From NCBI GenBank assembly GCA_016177865.1, contig JACOUJ010000417.1:1-5766 (forward strand): a stretch of 5,766 nucleotides of DNA, read 5' to 3'. Below are positions 4,876 to 5,766 of this stretch, piece by piece; the stretch's first letter is position 1, and every line of letters starts with the position of its first letter. The notes below the pieces were generated by a model. That model was not told where the DNA came from. It worked only from the letters and a program-made list of their open reading frames with translations, and did no database searches. Source of the DNA: Candidatus Rokuibacteriota bacterium. Its GTDB lineage: Bacteria; Methylomirabilota; Methylomirabilia; Rokubacteriales; JACOUJ01. A program made the translations under genes and the position numbers.

Positions 4876-5766
4876 TCAACGTCTCCTAAGGTTCTCCAAT
4901 ACCCCTTCCCTCTCCAGCTTCTCCACAATGCTCGAATCCATCAGGTCTTGGGGCTTGAGTCGGGCGGCCTCCTTGTTGATCTCGAGTTCCGCCATGAGCT
5001 TCAAGAGCGTGGCGCCGGCTTCGGGGGACGGTACGGGATTGGTGGCCAGGTGATCGAGGCCGTCTTTGTAAGCGTCCTCGGTCTCCCCCGCCTTGTCGAG
5101 CTTGAGATACTTGGCGATGCTCTGCTTCACCGCCTCTTTGTTCTTGGGGTCGAAGGCGAACGCGACACTCTCGAGGAGGGCGCGGACCGCGGCCTCCGTG
5201 ATCCGCGGATTGGCCTTCATAAAGCTTCGGGTCGTGATCAGGCCCGTATGGAGCCAGGGAATGTTCGAGGTCCTGAGGTCGAGCATGGTCTGAAACGGCG
5301 GCGTAGGGACGCGCCTCGCCAACTCGGACGCCAGCATGGCCGCGTCAATGCTTCCTCCAATCAAGGCGGTCACGCGTTCGGGCTCGGTCCCGATCTGGAT
5401 GAGCGCGATCTGATCACGCTTGGGATCGAGGCCGAACTGGCGGAGGACTATGTGGGAGGCGACGTAGGCGGCCCCGCCGAAGGTGGCGACGCCGATTTTC
5501 TTTCCCTTGAGATCCTCCGGGCTCCTGATGTGGGAGGCGGCCATGAAGAGATAAGGCAGCTTCTTGACGAAGGCCACGATGAGGACCGGGTCGGCGCCCT
5601 GGGCGACGGGCCCCACCACCTGAGAGAGCGCCGCGCTGACAAACCGCATCTCCCCGCTTATCAGGCCGGCCATCACCCGTCCCCCCCCGCGAATGAGCGT
5701 CAGCTCCACGTCCAGCCCGTGCTTCTTGAAGAATCCCTGGTCCACGGCGATCCACAGGGGAAGCCC
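4876..5766 (-). CDS. ABC transporter substrate-binding protein, NitT/TauT (NMT1-like) type, 5' end missing
   Basis: The frame is open at the right edge and gives 296 residues, starting GLPLWIAVDQGFFKKHGLDV, the conserved first helix of the NMT1/THI5-like binding-protein fold. Only the signal peptide and first strand (about 30-45 residues) should be missing, since the family is usually 320-340 long. RGGGRVMAGLISGE (about 26-39) and SPEDLKGKKIGVATFGG (about 82-98) are the typical ligand-cleft and hinge segments, with a further IGGSIDAAM motif in the second lobe. Such proteins bind small organic ligands in the periplasm and pass them to an ABC permease; relatives are assigned to taurine, nitrate, pyrimidine precursors or aromatic acids, and the ligand here cannot be told. 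No permease or ATPase gene is visible, so this may be an orphan binding protein or its partners lie upstream. The HtdZ-like gene follows after 28 bases. An 8-G run at 5681-5688 is in frame (Gly-Gly-Gly). Confidence 0.88.
   Translation of the reverse strand, partial: GLPLWIAVDQGFFKKHGLDVELTLIRGGGRVMAGLISGEMRFVSAALSQVVGPVAQGADPVLIVAFVKKLPYLFMAASHIRSPEDLKGKKIGVATFGGAAYVASHIVLRQFGLDPKRDQIALIQIGTEPERVTALIGGSIDAAMLASELARRVPTPPFQTMLDLRTSNIPWLHTGLITTRSFMKANPRITEAAVRALLESVAFAFDPKNKEAVKQSIAKYLKLDKAGETEDAYKDGLDHLATNPVPSPEAGATLLKLMAELEINKEAARLKPQDLMDSSIVEKLEREGVLENLRRR

Noticed and set aside
5681..5688. C8 run as a second frameshift
   Set aside because: The substrate-binding protein reads through it as Gly-Gly-Gly with family-typical sequence on both sides, so the frame is intact.

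Overview
This is a high-GC bacterial window (about 60% by eye) in which every convincing gene lies on the minus strand, so transcription runs from the right edge to the left. Reading in that direction, the order is: an ABC-transporter substrate-binding protein cut by the right edge; an HtdZ/Rv0130-like MaoC hydratase; a 525-bp spacer with a promoter candidate and a gene remnant; a 618-residue protein with a FabH-like ketoacyl synthase C-terminal half behind an N-terminal half I do not recognise; a short spacer with an operator-like palindrome; phaC; a short phaE; and a phaJ-like (R)-hydratase cut by the left edge. No tRNA, rRNA, CRISPR array, insertion sequence or phage gene is seen.

The left half (1-1870) is a compact class III polyhydroxyalkanoate (PHA) module. 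The hydratase would turn trans-2-enoyl-CoA into (R)-3-hydroxyacyl-CoA, and PhaC with PhaE would polymerise it. The phaE stop and phaJ start share ATGA. The central synthase fusion (2007-3863) could supply 3-ketoacyl thioesters to the pathway, but that is inference. No phaA or phaB is visible.

The most important observation is that phaC as written is frameshifted at a 7-G run (C7 on the + strand, 872-878). The long open frame loses the catalytic histidine. Removing one G restores a PGGH motif and a normal C-terminus, giving a 359-residue protein of usual class III length. This is an assembly or sequencing error, a real mutation, or a switchable homopolymer. A second slippage-prone tract, a 5-bp repeat, lies at the phaE/phaJ junction.

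The second notable item is that the first 14 codons of the ketoacyl-synthase fusion recur about 470 bp upstream with mostly third-position differences. This points to an old paralogue that has since collapsed.

The taxon cannot be fixed from sequence alone. The mixture of a NitT/TauT-type binding protein, MaoC proteins and a class III PHA module in a high-GC genome would fit an uncultured soil or subsurface lineage such as Methylomirabilota/Rokubacteria or a deltaproteobacterium. This is a weak inference.
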